A stretch of 64,000 bases of DNA from assembly GCA_032718865.1 (NCBI GenBank), contig JALUTQ010000030.1, forward strand, positions 992,001 to 1,056,000. The letters run 5' to 3'. Under the pieces are notes generated by a model that did no database searches, was not told the origin of the DNA, and saw only the letters and a list, made by a program, of their open reading frames with translations. Position 1 is the first letter of the stretch. Every line of letters begins with the position of its first letter. The position numbers and the translations under genes are program-made. The DNA is from Tilletia caries. Its lineage: Eukaryota; Basidiomycota; Exobasidiomycetes; Tilletiales; Tilletiaceae. Shown here piece by piece: positions 10,918 to 22,072 of this stretch.

Positions 10918-12422
10918 ATGCGACTTCTCGGACAGAGCTTCTTCGTGCTCTTCACAAGCGTTCTCATCCTCGGCGCTGATGCTGAACACGATCCTGCGTT
11001 GCCCGGCGAAAACCGTCGTGGTGTTCCACGCACACGCCGTCAGTGGCAAGGTCAGCACTACCCTGGAGGTAATGGGGGTCGCCTTGGGGCCAACCTCCTC
11101 CATGGGCTCAAGGTGGTCAAGGTGGCCAGCACTACCCCTCTGGACCCCCTCCATGGGCCCAGGGCGGCCAAGGTGGTCAACACTTCTCTTCTGGCCCCCC
11201 TCCATGGGCTCAAGGTGGCAAAGGCGGCCAGGGAGGTCAAGGAGGCTCGCCTGGAGGTCAGAAATGCGAAGTTGTAAGCATTGTTTCCCTGTCCGACCGA
11301 TCACGTTGCTCGCCTATACTCACTGCAGTCTCTGTTTAATGGCGCAAACCTTACAGGCTGGTCAGATCGCCACACAGTACTGTGAGTGGCACACCAAAGT
11401 CTAGCTGACGAAGTTAATTTGTTGTACTCATTGAGATATTGATTTGTCACTTGATTTACAGGGGACTGCTGCAAAGTTGGCGCAGCATGGCCTGGTCACC
11501 CAGCCGTCAATCGCCCGGCGTACTCATGTGCCAAGGACGGCGTGACTCGAATTAACGACCCGCGAGTCACGAGCGGATGCCAGGGTGGCACCGCATTTGC
11601 TGTGAGTGCGGCCGCCTAGAAAGTTACGTTCCCAAACAAACCAGCATGCTAACTAGCTTCCATGAACTCCACAGTGCAACAACCAGCAGCCGTTCGTGTC
11701 GCCTTCGAACCCGATGCTGTCTTACGCTGTAGGTGCGCGCCCCAGTACGTTGGGTGTGGACAGTTTCTACGGCGCATGCTACTCGATCCACTTCCAGGAG
11801 CTGCCCGGCAAGACGTTGGTCTTCCAGGCTATTAACACCGGCAACTATCCCGTGAGTTCAGCCTCTCCGATAACTCGACATTCTGATACTGACAACGTTT
11901 TGAGCTTCTATGATATCTCTTCGACACAGACCCCGTGGCAGATCGATATCCAGACGCCTGGCGGTGAGTTTAGGCTCCTCGACAGCTCGATGTTCTGTCA
12001 CTGACGACGATTTGATCCTTGTGGTACCATCTTTGACACAGGTGGTGTGGGCGAGCTCAACACTTGCCCTTCGCAGTGGGGCAGCCCTCCCGACGGATGG
12101 GGACGCCGATGGGGCGGTATCATGAACAAAGCCCAATGCAGCCAGCTTCCATCTCAGCTCCAGCCCGGCTGCCACTGGGTACGTCAAATAGAGAAGCTAC
12201 CCATCTCATGCACTTCCAGTCTTTTCATACTGAGACATGCTGATGCTTTACTACTTTTCTGCTTTTGATCAGCGCTTCGACTGGCTCGTCCCTCCGGGCC
12301 ACCCGTACGGTCTGAACCCAAAGATTGCGTCCATGTGCCGGGTCAAGTGCCCTAAGATCCTAACCGACAGAACCGGCATGATTCGCAAAGACGATGGCAA
12401 CTTCCCCTCCGCACCTCAGTGA
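10918..12422 (+). CDS. GH45-family endoglucanase (secreted cellulase)
   Basis: Predicted to cut internal beta-1,4-glucan bonds outside the cell. A signal peptide (MRLLGQSFFVLFTSVLILGA) is followed by a Pro/Gly/Gln linker with repeated PPWAQGGQGGQ units, then the GH45 domain. ATQYWDCCK holds the usual first catalytic Asp and GCHWRFDWL the second. Exons in consistent phase: 10918-11273, 11357-11381 (25 bases), 11462-11601, 11675-11851, 11930-11963, 12042-12178, 12273-12422. Inside exon 1 the frame of the ATG and the frame of the linker differ by one base at the G run 11074-11078. Either a G is missing in the sequence or a 46-base intron (about 11069-11114) is spliced out; both restore the linker frame. 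Confidence 0.88.
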
Positions 12423-13659
12423 TTGTCCAATGACGACTTTGAAAGCCCTACCGCCGGCGGCTGGGGTACTTCTTGTCTCATCCTAAGGCATCTGAGCAAC
12501 CTGCTGCGGCAAGTTTTATACATCTTCCCCTCTTTCTCTCGGCCGTTTTCATCCTCTGTTACCTTTAAGCTTCAACCACTGTATCTAGCACTGTGCACAC
12601 CAACGCACCAACGCACCAACGCAGCTGTCCAATGTACTTTTTTCCTTTACTTCCACTGCTACTGGCAAAATCGAATACGAAGTAAGTAGTAAGGGCGCCA
12701 GAGGAAGCAAAGAGTGTGAGTGTTCGGCATCAGAAAACAATCCCGCTGATGTTGGGAAAGAAAACGTCAATGCGAAGAACAGAAAGAAAAAATCAACGAG
12801 ACAGAGCCGAAACACGAGGAGCGTTCGCGCTAGCTCGAAGCAAGTCGAGAGACAGTGCAAGTGAGCGAGGAAGGAAAGATGAAGGTCAAATTGCGTACTG
12901 TCTTCGGAAAGGGGAAGAGATGTACCGGTTTCGGACGCACGGACGATCCGTCGGCTGCGCCCAAGTCGGACAGTGGGGAGAGTCGACGGCGGTGCAATAT
13001 CGGAGCCAGTTGACTCGATGGTGATTGCTGGCAACACGCATCGAGCAACGCTCCGCCTCATTCTCATTTCGAGGCCCTGCAAATTTCCTTCCTTCGCAGC
13101 AGGAAGCTCGCAAGACTGGACCACCATCTTCTCCCCCCTTTGCACTCTCACCGCTCGTCGCTTTCTTACTCACTCTCGAGTGTGTACGAACGTTCATTGC
13201 CTTCTCTTCAGTCTCGTTGCTTTCTTTTTCTTTCCCCACCCTCCGCACCCTCTTCTCGTTCTCGCATCTCGTTTCGTTTCTCAGAACGTTTCCTCTTTCC
13301 TCTCCGCGTTTCACTCAACGCTTTTCTCGATGCTCCACTCTCTTCATTGTCCTTTCTTCTGGCGCCGGCTTGTAGTACGTTTTCCATTCGGTCCTGCATC
13401 GCTCAGTGGTCCCGCCCGCCCAGGGCGACCCACGATCGCACTCGGCACGAACGTAATCGAGCCCGCGCCCACCCACCTGGGGTGGGTCTTTCCCATGTTC
13501 CTTCATGGTTGCCATCAGACTGAAGCCACCTGGGAGACTGCGGGTGTGCAGCTGCAAAAGTTTGCCGTACATATGAAATCGGCCAGGGTTGAAAGCGGCA
13601 GCTCTCGCTTCAGGTCCGCTAGAGCTTCGCATTGCTTCTATCCTTCGTCCACGTCCGAC
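12423..13659. other. No gene recognised
   Basis: Downstream of the cellulase this stretch has only low-complexity open frames. A short ACGCACCA repeat lies at 12603-12620, and purine-rich then pyrimidine-rich tracts run from about 12715 to 13370. No domain or plausible exon chain was seen. Confidence 0.45.
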
Positions 13660-13664
13660 TTCAG

Positions 13665-13806
13665 TGTAATAAGACCACCTCGCCCGCCCCCAGTCTTACC
13701 CCGTGACTCCTTGCTGTGACCCCTCTGAGGGCATTCTTCACCTTCTTCTGAGCACTTTCCTTTGCAATACATCGATCAGTCAGTCATAAAGAAGTTAGTT
13801 GTTACA
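13665..13806 (+). repeat. Left LTR of the gag-only element
   Basis: 142 bases, TG at the start and CA at the end, matching 15444-15585. Confidence 0.88.
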
Positions 13807-13808
13807 AT

Positions 13809-13821
13809 TGGTAGCTCCGCC
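13809..13821 (+). promoter_or_regulatory. Primer-binding site of the gag-only element
   Basis: TGGTAGCTCCGCC begins two bases after the LTR. It would pair with a tRNA ending GGCGGAGCTACCA. The same 13-mer is at 24524-24536 before the broken gypsy gag, so both elements probably use the same tRNA primer. Confidence 0.6.
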
Positions 13822-14183
13822 AATCTCGATCGCAGGGCGATACGTAGGCAGCTGTAGGACAGCAACTCGGACCCAAGCGCGCGGCGCTTTCGGCCAACCT
13901 TGGGGGACAACTCGCGCGGCGAGCTTCGGTCGCGCAAGGCGCTCGATTCGGACAATCCAAGGCAAGAAGTCCTGTACGACACAGGCAGGTCGGCGCTCAC
14001 CCCGCCTACCTCAGTCCTCTTCCTCGCCCGGAGAGAGTATCCCTTGGGGCTTGGCCTACCCCGGACTCCATCCACCGCCGACGCTCTTCACACCGGCGAG
14101 ACCCGCCCTCTTCAGCAGACGGCACACCCCACCCGGGCCCGACAAGCCCACACCACATCCCACATCTCCCTAGCCAACGCACT

Positions 14184-15396
14184 ATGTCCTCCGCCGACGA
14201 GTACGACGCCCAAGACGACGGCTACTCGGACGACTACGCCGACTACTCTGACGGCTGCGCGGACTACTCCGAAGGTGGCTTCTCGGAGGACGCGTGCTTC
14301 CCGGACGACGGCGATGAGCCTGACTATGAGGCGAGTGGGCTCGACGACCGATACGACGACGGCTACGAGGACGGGTATGAGCAGGGCTACGAGGATGGGT
14401 ACGATCAGGGATACGAAGACGGACACAATGACGGGCAAGTCTCAGACGACGGCGACGACCACATCAGCGCGTGTGATGCCACGGACGAGCAAGACCACGC
14501 ATTTGACCACGCTGATGAGTTCGAGGATCAAGTTGTCTCCGACACGGACCGGGCAACTGACGCAGCGGAATCCCGCGAGGACGATCACCAGGATATCGAC
14601 AGCAGCAGCGACAGCTCGGATGGCGGCGGCAGCTTCGATTGGCAGCCTCGAGCATATCGATACGAGGAAGAGACGACTCTCAGGGCGGATCAAGATACTC
14701 CCCGTCGCCAGTTCAACACACATCTCCGCCAGATGTGGCCCGCTTTCCCCGATGTCGACCCTCGCCTCATCCGGATGACGGACCGACCTTGGTCGGGATC
14801 ACTCTTGGCAGCTCCATTCACGCCAGGTCGCGCTCCGGCAGGTTCTGATTGGAATCCCGAATCGGCTTCGCATTCACGTCTGCGACACGGGTGCGTCCTG
14901 CCCCGATCTCAGCTCTCTCAGCTCCCCGCCTCGCCCCCCCCATTCGATCTCACACGTCCCGGTCCAGTCCCGCTCTCGACACCCTCGAGTCTCTTTCGGC
15001 GAGACTACACACGTTCCTCCCTCGAATATCCCCTCCCGCCCCTCCAGCGTCGCTTCCTCACGCGTCTCCATCTCACGAAGTGAGCTCGGCGAGATTCTCA
15101 GCCGACTCGCCTCGCTCGAGACACGGCTCGCTTTTGCCGAAGGCACTTCGTCGCTTTCTTCCGGCTCCCCAACCACCTCTCTTAAACAACAAGACAAGCG
15201 CCACAACAGCTGTTTCCGGTGTCATCAAACCGGGCATCTCGCGCGCGACTGTCCGTTTCTCTCCTCCACCCCGGCTACCGGTCTCCCTCACACTCCTTTC
15301 CGACCCTCTCCAAACACTTCTTCTTCAATGCCGTCTGGACCTTCACCATCGTACCGGAACTATCAGGCAAGGCACTTACGTTCGCGACCGGCTTAG
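14184..15396 (+). CDS. Gag-like protein with acidic repeats and CCHC zinc knuckle, frame shift inside
   Basis: The N-terminal half is strongly acidic, with repeated DGYEDGYEQGYEDGYDQG-type units at about residues 55-75 and many Asp/Glu/Ser runs. A basic Pro/Ser/Arg-rich middle follows. The last part, read one frame over from about 15060, has a short coiled region (SELGEILSRLASLETRL) and a clear zinc knuckle, CFRCHQTGHLARDC, at 15211-15252; it stops at 15396. The two frames overlap by only a few codons near 15060-15083, so this is either a +1 frame shift used in translation or a mutation. The role is inferred to be RNA binding and packaging. Confidence 0.7.
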
Positions 15397-15443
15397 CGCT
15401 TGCAGCCCTCGCGGACGAGGGCTTGTTTGTTGGTGGGAGGTAT

Positions 15444-15585
15444 TGTAATAAGACCACCTCGCCCGCCCCCAGTCTTACCCCGTGACTCCTTGCTGTGACC
15501 CCTCTGAGGGCATTCTTCACCTTCTTCTGAGCACTTTCCTTTGCAATACATCGATCAGTCAGTCATAAAGAAGTTAGTTGTTACA
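15444..15585 (+). repeat. Right LTR of the gag-only element
   Basis: 142 bases, matching the left LTR; followed by the TTCAG duplication. Confidence 0.88.
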
Positions 15586-15715
15586 TTCAGTACAATCCAC
15601 GGATCGTTATCCTTCCGAAAACGGTGAAATTTGGTGACTGACGGACCGGAGAGGCACACTGCTACCATCAAGTAGAAGATGCCGAGGAATCGAAGAGAGG
15701 TCCCTACGAACGATT

Positions 15716-17410
15716 CTACGAACAATTGTGCTCGCTGACCGTCATTCCCAAGTAGGGTCCTTGAGGAAGAAAAAAGTCAAGACAAGCGTCAAAAGCCATC
15801 AATCGAGCCTGGTGCCTCCCCACTCTGCGCTCTCCTCTCCGGAATCTCGCCGAAGGACTTACCAGGATGTTCTAACAGATCGAGATTCGAGACCTGGCTG
15901 TTGGCGCAATTCATGTTCTCCCTTCCCGGACACAGCAGAGCGGGTGATGTCGAATTCGATTTCGCTTCAGGTATCCAGATCTCGTTCGAGCTGTGAAGGT
16001 ATCATAAAAGAGAATGTGTGCAAAAGGACGGCGTGAGTCTCGATTGAATTGAACCCATCTCCTTCGGAGCGGGGATTGGGAGACATGACATTCTTAGGAA
16101 CTTACGAGTGTTCGTAGCCGGAGAACTGATGGAATCAAGAAACAGGATGAGATGGATCAGCTCATGAGTCGCGCATGATCTAGGCAGAGATCATCACTGA
16201 ACGCACGGATGGAAAGAAATGTGGGATGGGGTCTTTGTGATTGGTGATTCGCTGTAGATCGATGAGATCAGGAAGGCATCGAGCATGGAGGTTGAGAGGT
16301 GCGCTGCAAAGTCTCGCAAACAATCGACCGTACACTCACATTGTACACAAAGTTCTGCGAGGGGGTGTCAACCAGCTGATCGAGCAGCGCCGCAAAGACC
16401 GGATTCCCAACCCTTGGCTGTCCCGTTACGCTGACCTCGACTTGAACGCCGGTCGGTGCGACGTTGCGCAGGGCGATCGCATCCAACACAGCAATCGCCG
16501 CTCCCAACGAATGGCCCGTCACAAAGATCCGGACGGCATCGGGGTGAGAGGCTAGTTGAGCTTGGACTTGCGCCTTGACCTCAGCGTACGTCTGTTTCCA
16601 TGCTGTTTGGAACCCGGAGCTGGCGAGTGCCTTGTCGCTTTGGGGCGAGGCGGCTCGGACAGAGTTCGGGAGCCTCGAGAATGTCTTTGCTACTTCTTCG
16701 TCGAGTTTTGTTTGCAGGAAGCCGACCAGGTAGAGCCAGCTCACGAATTGGGTGAGACTATGGACACCATCGAGGGAGAAGTGTGGTTCGGGGGTGTGAG
16801 AGCTCAAGAGTGATCTTTCGAATGGGAGGGAGGAAAATTTGACTCACTCGCTACCCTGACGACCAACGACAATTTCCTTAGTAGGCGGGTTCCACCCGAT
16901 GAAGAAGCGTTGCTTGACAGACCCATCACCGCCACTGTAGCCGATGACAAAGTCTGGATTGGCATCACAGTACCTTCCACAGGTCCAGTTTCCAGCACTA
17001 ACAGAAGGACAGTACGCCGCCCCAGCGTACATGACCGTCTTCTTGGTGATGGTGGTGCTGAGATCTTCCGGAAAGGGCACCGGTGTCTTGGTGCTGGCGG
17101 AGACAGGGCTGGACAGCAGCGACCCTACTTTGGACGAGCCGGAGACCGGTCGCTCGGATGTAAAAGCTGGATCGCCCATAGAATCGACGAAAGGTATCTT
17201 GTGCACGTTGCCCATGTTTCTGGGTGAACGGAGCTCATGCGAGGATGATGCCGGAGCCGGGGGGAGTCCAAAGGGAAGAGAGCGTAGAGGCCCAACGCGG
17301 CGAGGCTTGGGCACTGTTTCCGTGGTCGCGGTAGAGGCTGCGGGTAAGGCGGAGAAAGAGACAGCTGCCAGGAAAAGCAGAAAGGAATGAAGACCGATTG
17401 AAGGACGCAT
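15716..17410 (-). CDS. Secreted class 3 (fungal) lipase
   Basis: Predicted extracellular triacylglycerol lipase of the alpha/beta-hydrolase class 3 family, about 423 residues. Six exons join in phase: 17410-16848, 16802-16340, 16251-16198, 16125-16106 (20 bases), 15990-15863, 15759-15716. The start gives a signal peptide (MRPSIGLHSFLLFLAAVSFS) and then a Pro/Ser-rich propeptide-like region. The nucleophile elbow GHSLGAA lies in exon 2; the catalytic Asp is probably in NHKDPIPHF (exon 3) and the His in GYEHS (exon 4), followed by the usual SNEIWIP. The GKxP-like oxyanion region is represented by the GWNPPTKEIVVGRQGSE border of exons 1 and 2. It is the only evidently intact host gene between 13 and 52 kb. 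Confidence 0.9.
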
Positions 17411-18776
17411 TGGATCCTGGTAAGGGAAGAAGTTGTCAAGAAAGAAGAAAAGAGAGGCAAGATGGGAGGCCGACCAGCTATCTCAACGGACAGGCAGCCG
17501 AGTGTACTGTACTTTTAACAACTTTGGGGAGGAAGAAGGCCATAGCTGAAATGTTCGCAGCTGGGAGATGTTGCGCACTGTGTATGAGAAAAAAATAAGG
17601 GCGAACTTAAGGGCCTGTTCAGTAGCGGGCCCGGGGTCGCGACAGTAGGCTCGAAAGGGCACGAAAATGCGAGCCTTCGTAAATTTTCTCTGCCCGGGCT
17701 CTCCACCGCTGTAGTTACTAAACGCAGGCTCTCCAGAACCTGGAGTCTTTTTGTGAACTATTATGTAATCGTGTCCACCTGGCACCTACTGACCTACCCC
17801 ATCAGGCATCACTATCACTACTCACGCACTCCTCACTCCTCACCAGCGCAGCCCATCATCATACAAGTCCAACGCAGAGCAGACTGTGAGTGTGCTGCTA
17901 CTGAATCACGGACCACGGTGTCTACTGTGCTTGTGCGCTTACACGTTACTTCCCTTTCCAGTTGCTATACAGTCTCATCAGTCATCATCGTACGCCATTG
18001 TCCAGTGGACTCAGGACTGTGAGTAGACTGATATCCGATCCCCGGTCCCGCGCGTGCACCGCCCTTCCTGGATCAAGCTGACACTTCCTTTCTGATGCTA
18101 TTCAGGGTATTTCTACGTGTTTCCACCGTGGTCCGTGGGTTTCCGACGCGGACGACGTGAGTACTATTCCCTTTCTCTGCTACGCTCTCCCATTCTTTTT
18201 CCAGTCCGCTTCTGACTCGAATCATTTCTCTCTACAGATCACAGTTCTACCATTTCGCGGAGGAGAGCTACGTGCTGCTGCCTGCTGGTTTTTCTTTGCG
18301 CTCTCGGCCTTTGACCATTACGGGTGAGTACCCCCCCCCCCCCCCTCCCTCTGTCTATCGTATGCGTATCGAGTCTCATCATGTCTGATCATGCTTTCTC
18401 TTCTTTTCTGCTCATAGCTTTCACATCAACACTGTTGTCTTGCTGCGCGGCTTGCCTTGGACCTTCTTGGCCTTCTTTTGGCGTCCGCGTTGTGAGTTTT
18501 GCTGCCGGTCTACTTAATCATTTTTCACCACGCATTATTGACACATTGTTCCCATCACTGATTCAATTGATACATTCAGAATTCAAATATCTTTTCTCTT
18601 CTAGCATCAAGTCTGCGCGTCTCCCGGTTCCTTTTTCCCTGCTTCTCCGTCCGTTCCCCGTTGTCGTCCGTGAGTATTTTTTTTCTGTCACTTAAGGCTA
18701 TGCCATGATTGACCCTCTCTCATATCAATGCAGATGATTAATAAAAATAACAACGCTGCGTTTCGCTCGCCTGCGT

Positions 18777-19854
18777 CTCCTGCGTCCCGTCGTCGTCGCC
18801 GCCACGCTACCCTCGCCGCTGTCGCCATTGCGGCTGCGCTATACGCGAAGCAATACATTTTTCAAATCGGCCAAATACACCGCCGACGGCGACGGTTTTG
18901 TCACGCGTCTTTTTCGAGGGGAGCAGCGCTGCGTTCAAGGAGGCTCTTGGACTCCGTCCTGCGACCTTCAGGAAGCTGCTTTCAGAGCTGCAGGCCCACG
19001 CTGGATATGGCCCCACGCGGAACATTGCGCCTCGTGAACATTTGGCAATTTTTCTTTACACTGCGCGATGGGCGGCCACGAGCAGGCTGACCGCCGTGAC
19101 GTTCGGACACTCTACTGGAACGATTACGTCGTAAGTCGCTCGTGCCTCAACCTTCATTACTGGTACGAGCAAGATGAGAACGTTATTGATTTTTCCTTTG
19201 CTCTCCATTTACTCAATCAGCTCGTTCAAGCGCACGATTCAAGCCTTTCTGCGCCCCGAAATGTATCAAAAATTTATCAGGATGCCAACGTCCGATTCAC
19301 CTGTGCCAGATCGAATTCGAAGGGACCCCAGCGTCCGCGCCTTCTCCGCTGTCGTTGGCGCCGTGGATGGCACGGCACGGAACTGTGAGTACTTTGCACC
19401 CTCACCAGAACGAGTCTCATGATCGTACAATTCTAACGACTGCTTCTATCACACCTTTTCCAGACCTCGCAATGCACATGAGTTATATAATAAGAAGCAT
19501 GCGTCGTTGCGGAGCGTGGTAGAGCGAATCTTTGGCGTGGTGCAGGAGCGGTTTAAGATACTCGTCTCCGGCTGCGACTACGACCTCGCTACGCAGGCCA
19601 AGGTCTTCCCTGCCCTCGCCGTCGTTCACAACTTTGTCGTGATCAACGACCCTTCCGACACACTCCACCCCGACGACCTCGCCGCCTGGCTGCTCGAGCG
19701 GGACAAGGACAGCACCATCGGCGCTGAAGGCGACCTCAGCGTCACCTCGAGCACAACGCGGGCGGAGAAGAAGAGAGGGGAGGAGAGGAGGGAGAAAGCG
19801 GCCAACAGTCTCTGGAAGGAGTACCGCGTCAGGAGGGCTGCTCTAGGAATCTAG
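18777..19854 (+). pseudogene. Harbinger DDE transposase, internally deleted
   Basis: The N-terminal part (about 18898-19134) shows the family pattern FREALGLRPATFRKLL-like and PREHLAIFLYTARWAATSRL. The next piece (about 19174-19385) has MYQKFIRMP, then SVRAFSAVVGAVDGT, equivalent to the GAIDGTH motif. After an intron (about 19387-19464) the frame resumes at RNAHELYNKKHASLRSVV and ERIFGVVQERFKIL, which holds the final acidic residue, and runs to 19854. Roughly 100 residues normally lying between these blocks, including the second catalytic Asp, are absent. Small upstream exons between 17880 and 18780 are possible, given several GTGAGT/CAG pairs, but could not be chained. Confidence 0.7.
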
Positions 19855-19992
19855 CCCGTCTACACGTTCACAATCTCATACCCATCTTTCCTCTCGTTCA
19901 GTCAAATGTCAAATAGTGATTGTGATGAGAACTGAGAATGAGAAGTTGAAATTTGATAGAAAGAGGAAGGCATGATAGGACATTTTGGACTC

Positions 19993-21391
19993 TCAGTATT
20001 CAAGAGAGGCAAGTAGCTGCAGCAAGTATGCAGCACGAACCGCTTCTGCACCCGGCTTCTGGCTGGCAGCAAGAGTCACGTACGCCCGAGCAGCACCAAT
20101 GTTGGAAGCAAAGTAGCCAATGAGGCTGGCGACCTGGTCGGGCTCGAGATCGTCGCTGTCTAGATCAAGAAGAGTCTGAGTGGCCGCAGCGACTGGATCC
20201 TCTTCATGAGAGGGTCCAGCATCAGAGCCGGCCATAGTCGAAAGAACATCGATCATTCGATCGAACTGATCGCTCCCATTGCGACGCTTCGTAGGTCGAG
20301 TTTTGGGACCAGAAGTCGAGGCGCGCTTCTTCCCTTTTTTGTCCTTCAAACGAGATGAAGAGTCGTTGAGCAATGCACACACATATATTCAAACCAACAA
20401 CACGACACTGATCCACAACTAACCTCCTCTTCCTCGATCTCGTCGTCGACCTCTTCTCCTTCGGCCTCCTCCAGCGGCGCGCCTGTGCTCAGGGACGGGT
20501 CCAGGGCAAACTCGCCGCTGGCGGAGGCCTCGGAGCAGAGGTCGCTGCCGCGGGTGTAGTACCACAACGACTTCTTGCGCCACTTGCGCGCCTTTGGGTT
20601 CTTCTGCAATAGGATAAACAATGCCACCTCGTATCAGATATTGAAACATGGTACTAGACAGGAAAACAGATGCTCCCAGAAGCATTCACTCTAATCAATA
20701 CTCACGTCTGCATATGAATCCCACACAGAAGCTTCCGCTTCCACGCACTCTTCCTCCTCGTTCCACCCAAAGCCAGACTGTGCCACTATGTCGCGCACCT
20801 CGCGCCAGCATGTTTTTCATCTGAATGAATCAATTGCAGAAGAGGAGCGTCAGCACATGGTGAATGCAGGCGGCAGTGGCTCTCTGCCTGTCGAGTCTCA
20901 GTCTGCTGCTGCCTGCTCACATGTTTCCAGTGGTTCTCGACCATCTTGTGGTCCTTCGCCTTGGTGCCGGAGGGCGCCATGCCGGAGATCGCAGACTCGA
21001 TCTCGCGATAGGTTTTGACCTGCGCGTGCGCAGTGGGACAGGGAAGAAGCCAAGGCGATGTTATTTTGATCAGTGATCTGAACCAAGCTAAGGACCATCG
21101 AGCAAACGTCTATATATGACAGTCCACGGCAAGATGTTACTGTGTCAGCCCTACCTTGAATCCATTCTCAGGTGCTGCTCCTGCAGCTCTGACCTCCTCC
21201 AGCACGTCCATGAGCTTCTCCTCCTCGTCCTTGAGCCAGACCACCTTGGGTTCTTTGGCGTCCTTGTCTTCTTTCTTACCCTCTTTGCCTTTGGAAGCGC
21301 CGGAAGAAGGAACCGGAGCTCCACCAGGCTCACCGGGGCCCGGCGGCGGAGGAGGGTCAGAGGAAGAGGAGGAAGGGAGAGGGCTCACCAT
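19993..21391 (-). CDS. Myb/SANT-like DNA-binding protein of the Harbinger element
   Basis: The start at 21391 gives a Pro/Ser-rich leader and a Lys/Glu tract, then WLKDEEEKLMDVLEEV, the first helix of the Myb/SANT-like fold, and ENGFK before a GT donor at about 21155. Later exons read TYREIESAISGM and KMVENHWK (about 20935-21020), then WREVRDIVAQSGFGWNEEEE (about 20745-20810), then KNPKARKWRKKSLWYYTRG with an acidic run (20424-20600), and finally SGPKTRPTKRR with a helical tail ending at 19993. This matches the second protein of Harbinger elements, thought to bind the element ends and bring in the transposase. No stop or frame break was seen, unlike its partner. Confidence 0.75.
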
Positions 21392-22072
21392 TCTTTCTTG
21401 TGAAGTACGGTGAGAATGGGAAATGAAAACTGAGAAGAAAATCGACGGTGTGACTTGTAAAGACAAAGAAGAAGGTCATGGGACAGAAGAGAGCGACGCT
21501 GGAACCGCCTGCACCCCCCGTCTCAACGCAGAAACAATTTTCCCACGCAGAAAACGTGTGATCAAACAGGTAACGTGGAAAGGACGCGTGTCGAGGCGCG
21601 CTGGGACGCGACGCGTTAACTTGGTAAATTATATAATTAGAAAAAGAAAAGGCTCTTGCCCACGCTGGCGGGCGCGAGCACTCGAAATTTCGCAGGCTTG
21701 GGTTGTGTATGGGCGGGCTCAAATTTTCCAAGCCCGGGCTCTGGAAAAGTGAGCACCCATCGGTGACTGAACGCAGGCTCAAATGTGCCCGCAGTCGTTT
21801 GAACCCGTGCCCACATTCAATTAGTCCGGGCTTGCTACTGAACAGGCCCTAATGGCCGCCCTAGGGCGGCTTTGAGCCTTTGGCCGCCCCCATGCATCAG
21901 AGCAGTGTGTGTAGGATAACCTTGGTAAATCCACGACTTTGAATTTTTTTCGGCCCATGATTTTCTCTCCAAGGCAATGCCATTCACATCAACTTCGAAT
22001 GTTCTCAAATTTGGCAAGGATGTTCAGTAAGGTGTCCTCGACATGCGTGTGAAATTTGAGTACTCATTTATA

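Larger units (their letters stand above)
13665..15585 (+). mobile_element. Gag-only LTR retrotransposon (1.9 kb, TR-GAG type)
   Basis: Two direct repeats of 142 bases (13665-13806 and 15444-15585) begin TGTAATAAGACC and end GTTGTTACA. They are flanked by the 5-base duplication TTCAG (13660-13664 and 15586-15590). A primer-binding-like TGGTAGCTCCGCC sits at 13809-13821, just inside the left LTR. The interior encodes only a gag-like protein with a zinc knuckle and has no protease, reverse transcriptase or integrase, so movement must depend on another element. The near-identical LTRs argue for recent insertion. Confidence 0.88.
17611..21849. mobile_element. PIF/Harbinger transposon with two genes
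   Basis: The inverted repeat GGGCCTGTTCAGTAGC opens at 17611 and closes as GCTACTGAACAGGCCC at 21849, flanked by TAA (17608-17610 and 21850-21852). Length is 4,239 bases. It has the two-gene arrangement typical of the superfamily: a DDE transposase on the plus strand and a Myb/SANT-like protein on the minus strand, convergently placed. The transposase lacks its middle, so the element is probably not autonomous. Confidence 0.85.

Noticed and set aside
12973..13719. 248-codon frame rich in Phe/Ser/Pro
   Set aside because: Low-complexity pyrimidine tract, no domain or plausible start context, and it runs into the LTR of the gag-only element.
18331..18346. Poly-C run as a functional element
   Set aside because: A simple homopolymer in non-coding DNA of the Harbinger element; length may be unreliable.
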